This document shows positions 5,886 through 7,652 of a stretch of DNA of 7,652 bases, piece by piece; within the stretch, counting starts at the first letter, position 1, and the number at the start of each line of letters is the position of its first letter. The stretch is taken from positions 1 to 7,652 of the forward strand of contig URYI01000101.1 in the NCBI GenBank assembly GCA_900552055.1, in the 5' to 3' direction. The translations under genes and the position numbers were made by a program. Below the pieces are notes generated by a model. It was given only the letters and a program-made list of their open reading frames with translations. It was not told where the DNA came from and ran no database searches. Source of the stretch: an uncultured Eubacteriales bacterium. GTDB lineage: Bacteria; Bacillota; Clostridia; Christensenellales; QALW01.

Positions 5886-6368
5886 TTAATCATTCCTTGA
5901 ACACTTTTCTGCATCAATAGCAAGCACGAGCATCAGGGCGTAAACCGCGTCCTGCGGGTTAAGGATATCAATCGCATAGGTATCTGTCCAGTTCCATATT
6001 TCTTTTGACACGCTTGCTATGCTTTGACCTGCTGCATCCAAAATAGTATAATCCCATTCCAGCCAATTTCCTTCCACTTGCCAGCCGTTATAGTCAATAT
6101 TAAATTTGGGCTTAAAGAATGCAAATTCCTTGCTGATGCAGCCGATATAACGGGTTCCCAAATACATCTCAAATTTAGGGAGCCAAGAAAGGGGCTTTTC
6201 TCTGATATAGCCCATTTCGCTGCCGTTAGAATCAGATATTCTGAGCAGGTGTCCCCAGGCAAGCTCGCCTTTTACCACAAACATTATACTGCCGGTTTCA
6301 TCATAAATGTCGTAGCTGTCAAACCAAGAGAAAAAGCGCTGCTTAAATAACAGTTTTATATCAGACAT
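5886..6368 (-). CDS. LURP-one-related / tubby C-terminal-like family protein
   Basis: A 160-residue protein of the LURP-one-related family (DUF567, YxjI-like), recognised from the N-terminal pattern LLFKQRFFSWFDSYDIYDETG, the alternating short strands such as MFVVKGELAWGHLLRI, and the closing CISKEFAFFKPKFNI and IASVSKEIWNWTDTYAIDI segments. The family folds as a tubby/scramblase-type beta barrel around a central helix; bacterial members are small cytosolic proteins with no settled function. It is rich in tryptophan and aromatic residues. The ATG at 6368 is the only standard start, with an in-frame stop two codons upstream, yet AAGGAG directly abuts it without spacing, so the true start is uncertain. 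A strong promoter lies upstream, and the leader contains a yrzB fragment. Confidence 0.85.
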   Translation of the reverse strand: MSDIKLLFKQRFFSWFDSYDIYDETGSIMFVVKGELAWGHLLRISDSNGSEMGYIREKPLSWLPKFEMYLGTRYIGCISKEFAFFKPKFNIDYNGWQVEGNWLEWDYTILDAAGQSIASVSKEIWNWTDTYAIDILNPQDAVYALMLVLAIDAEKCSRND

Positions 6369-6394
6369 CTCCTTTTAGCTGGCAGATTAGCAGA

Positions 6395-6469
6395 ATATTC
6401 TATGCTGTCCAAAGCACATAATCAATTTCATTTCCGTTATCATCCGGCAAAGTAACAATAAAATCATCC
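6395..6469 (-). pseudogene. Truncated, frameshifted copy of the yrzB 5' region
   Basis: The minus strand of these 75 bases matches yrzB bases 3377-3452 at 74 of 76 aligned positions: one substitution (TTGCCGG for TTGCTGG) and one missing T (CTTTGG for CTTTTGG). In the yrzB frame it reads DDFIVTLPDDNGNEIDYVLW and then hits TAG because of the missing base. Similarity stops abruptly at both sides; the yrzB start codon, ribosome binding site and 3' two thirds are absent. It occupies most of the predicted leader of the LURP-one gene. It is probably a recent duplication scar, though a role as an RNA element in the leader cannot be excluded. Confidence 0.9.
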
Positions 6470-6478
6470 GAGTTTTGT

Positions 6479-6506
6479 TTGCAAATTATATCTGGTATAT
6501 TATAAT
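6479..6506 (+). promoter_or_regulatory. Possible plus-strand promoter in the LURP-one/proC gap
   Basis: TTGCAA (6479-6484), 16-bp spacer, TATAAT (6501-6506). A transcript would begin near 6513 and run straight into the hairpin at 6530-6575; no open frame follows. It overlaps the minus-strand promoter. Confidence 0.4.
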
Positions 6507-6513
6507 ATTGCAA
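6485..6513 (-). promoter_or_regulatory. Promoter of the LURP-one gene
   Basis: On the minus strand: TTGCAA (6513-6508), 17-bp spacer, TATAAT (6490-6485). The start would be near 6478, giving a leader of roughly 110 bases that contains the yrzB fragment. Confidence 0.7.
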
Positions 6514-6529
6514 ATTAAAAATAGAGGAG

Positions 6530-6575
6530 ACCTTCAACACTTCGTAAAACACAAGTTTTACGAAGTGTTGAAGGT
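6530..6575. terminator. 21-bp perfect hairpin downstream of proC, possible terminator
   Basis: Bases 6530-6550 are the exact reverse complement of 6555-6575, with a 4-base loop (ACAA on the plus strand). It lies about 33 bp past the proC stop and just before the LURP-one promoter, where a proC terminator would be expected. The T run on the minus strand begins only about 8 bases after the stem, and none follows on the plus strand, so it is not a classic intrinsic terminator. A mobile-element remnant or a structured RNA are alternatives. Confidence 0.5.
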
Positions 6576-6607
6576 GATTCAGACAATTTCAGCTGTTTAA
6601 CTGCGGT

Positions 6608-7453
6608 TTATTCTTCAATTTCAGAAAACCCGTTGTTTGTATCTATATCATATGTTTCGGATATTTCTTTTGATTTAGCCGCGCACTTTTCAACAGCCTG
6701 CATAACTGTAAATGCAAAATTATTTTCCTGAAGGCTGTAAACTGCTTCTATTGTAGTTCCGGCCGGCGAACAAACTTTGTCTTTTAAAACTGACGGCGCC
6801 TGCTTGGTTTGTTCTATCATTTTAGCCGAGCCTATAACCGTTTGCACAGCAAGCTCAAGCGCTGTATCCTTTGCAAGACCCAAACGCACTCCGGCATCAG
6901 CCATTGCGTCTATAAACATATATACATACGCCGGGCCGCTTCCTGAAACGGCCGTCACAGCATCCATAAGCTCATGATCTATAATTAAGGTTTTGCCCGC
7001 GGTATCTAAAATTTTGCGGACATCCTTTAATTCGTCTTCACTTATATTATAATCATCAGAAATGGCAAGCATTCCCATTCCTATAAGCGCAGGCGTGTTA
7101 GGCATTACTCTGACGATTTTTGCCGTTTCAGGCAGGAAACGTTCTAGGCCCCTGGTGGTCCAGCCGGCCACTATGCTTATAAATACAGTGTCTATATCTT
7201 CCAATTCAAGCTCTTCAAGCGCTTCTTCAAGATGTTTGGGTTTGACTGCCAGAAATACATAATCTGACGCTGCAACAGCCTGCATATTATCCTGAGTTGT
7301 GTTAAGCCCCAGAGCCTTAAAAGCTTCTAATTTTTCGGCGCATTTATCGCTGACGCATATATCTTCAGGATTAGATATTTTGGATGCTAAAATACCTTGT
7401 ATAAGCGCCGAAGCCATATTGCCTCCGCCTATAAAACCTATTTTATATCCCAT
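6608..7453 (-). CDS. proC: Pyrroline-5-carboxylate reductase
   Basis: A 281-residue cytosolic enzyme catalysing the last step of proline synthesis, NAD(P)H-dependent reduction of 1-pyrroline-5-carboxylate. The N-terminal Rossmann nucleotide-binding loop is GFIGGGNMASAL (6-17). Family motifs follow: FLAVKPKHL (67-75), VRVMPNTPALIGMG (114-127), TAVSGSGPAYVYMFIDAM (167-184, substrate and dimer region) and SPAGTTIEAV (229-238). Length is near normal for ProC, with a slightly extended acidic C-terminus. AGGAGG (7472-7467) is 13 bp upstream of the ATG, longer than usual, and an ATG-TAA pair lies between them. Two overlapping promoter candidates precede it, divergent from tRNA-Trp. No other proline genes are in the window. 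Confidence 0.96.
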   Translation of the reverse strand: MGYKIGFIGGGNMASALIQGILASKISNPEDICVSDKCAEKLEAFKALGLNTTQDNMQAVAASDYVFLAVKPKHLEEALEELELEDIDTVFISIVAGWTTRGLERFLPETAKIVRVMPNTPALIGMGMLAISDDYNISEDELKDVRKILDTAGKTLIIDHELMDAVTAVSGSGPAYVYMFIDAMADAGVRLGLAKDTALELAVQTVIGSAKMIEQTKQAPSVLKDKVCSPAGTTIEAVYSLQENNFAFTVMQAVEKCAAKSKEISETYDIDTNNGFSEIEE

Positions 7454-7484
7454 ATGTTCTTACATGCCTCCTAGCTTTTTTTAT

Positions 7485-7513
7485 ATTTTAACATAATATT
7501 TAATAAAGAGCAA
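7485..7513 (-). promoter_or_regulatory. proC promoter candidate
   Basis: Minus strand: TTGCTC (7513-7508), 17-bp spacer, TAAAAT (7490-7485). A second candidate is TTGTCA (7528-7523), 17 bp, TATTAA (7505-7500), whose -35 box overlaps that of the tRNA promoter on the other strand. Confidence 0.55.
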
Positions 7514-7521
7514 ACAACTAA

Positions 7522-7550
7522 TTGACAAAATCATTAATATAAAATATAAT
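7522..7550 (+). promoter_or_regulatory. Consensus promoter of tRNA-Trp
   Basis: TTGACA (7522-7527), 17-bp spacer, TATAAT (7545-7550): both hexamers and the spacing are exact consensus. Transcription would start near 7557, about 25 bases before the mature tRNA. Confidence 0.9.
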
Positions 7551-7581
7551 AAGCTTCGTTTGGTATGAAAGTGTTTTATAA

Positions 7582-7652
7582 AGGGGAGTGGCTCAATGGT
7601 AGAGCAGCGGTCTCCAAAACCGCTGGTTGCGTGTTCGAATCGCGTCTCCCCT
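7582..7652 (+). tRNA. tRNA-Trp (anticodon CCA)
   Basis: A full cloverleaf: acceptor AGGGGAG (7582-7588) with CTCCCCT (7646-7652), D stem GCTC/GAGC, anticodon stem GCGGT/ACCGC around loop CTCCAAA with anticodon CCA at 7614-7616, a 5-base variable loop, and a T stem with loop TTCGAAT (the T stem has two G-T pairs). The discriminator base and any encoded CCA tail are outside the window. In many Firmicutes this tRNA precedes secE and nusG, which may lie just beyond the right edge. Confidence 0.97.

Noticed and set aside
6401..6466. Alternative-frame peptide starting at the ATG inside the yrzB fragment (26 codons)
   Set aside because: No ribosome binding site, and the same bases are explained by the yrzB duplication.

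Overview
The window looks like a chromosomal segment of a low-to-moderate GC Bacillota bacterium, most likely an anaerobic member of Clostridia. The reasons are the ireB-ruvX-yrzB cluster, a Firmicutes-type LexA with a TTG start behind an AAAGGAGG site, strong Shine-Dalgarno sequences throughout, consensus sigma-A promoters, and an RseC-type membrane protein with CxxCxxC cysteines of the kind often found near Rnf complexes. Species cannot be named from the sequence alone.

Left edge (1-1016): an array of alternating 51- and 52-bp repeats runs in from outside the window. It holds the possible tail of an upstream gene and ends in the ribosome binding site of an rseC-like gene. A thioredoxin gene follows 4 bp later, so the two form a redox pair.

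Metabolic and housekeeping block (1017-3641): glyA (serine hydroxymethyltransferase), a 52-codon gene for a small single-pass membrane protein, an intrinsic terminator, then a consensus promoter driving ireB, ruvX and yrzB, which overlap end to end.

Leftward block (3661-5730): lexA and a XerC/D-like tyrosine recombinase are both on the minus strand. Between them lie the lexA promoter with an overlapping LexA-like operator, a 195-bp TA-flanked inverted-repeat element (MITE-like), and an imperfect direct repeat. Upstream of the recombinase is a LURP-one/tubby-like protein gene with a 22-bp tandem repeat between them.

Right part (6369-7652): the leader of the LURP-one gene contains a 75-bp near-identical, frameshifted copy of the 5' part of yrzB, which sits 3 kb away in the same window. 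It lies under a promoter region that is good on both strands and next to a 21-bp perfect hairpin. Then come proC on the minus strand and tRNA-Trp on the plus strand, with divergent promoters that share one -35 region.

Most genes are ordinary core genes. The unusual content is between genes: the left repeat array, the MITE-like element, the yrzB fragment in another gene's leader, the long hairpin and the small membrane protein. I see no clear evidence of a complete new defence or mobile system.
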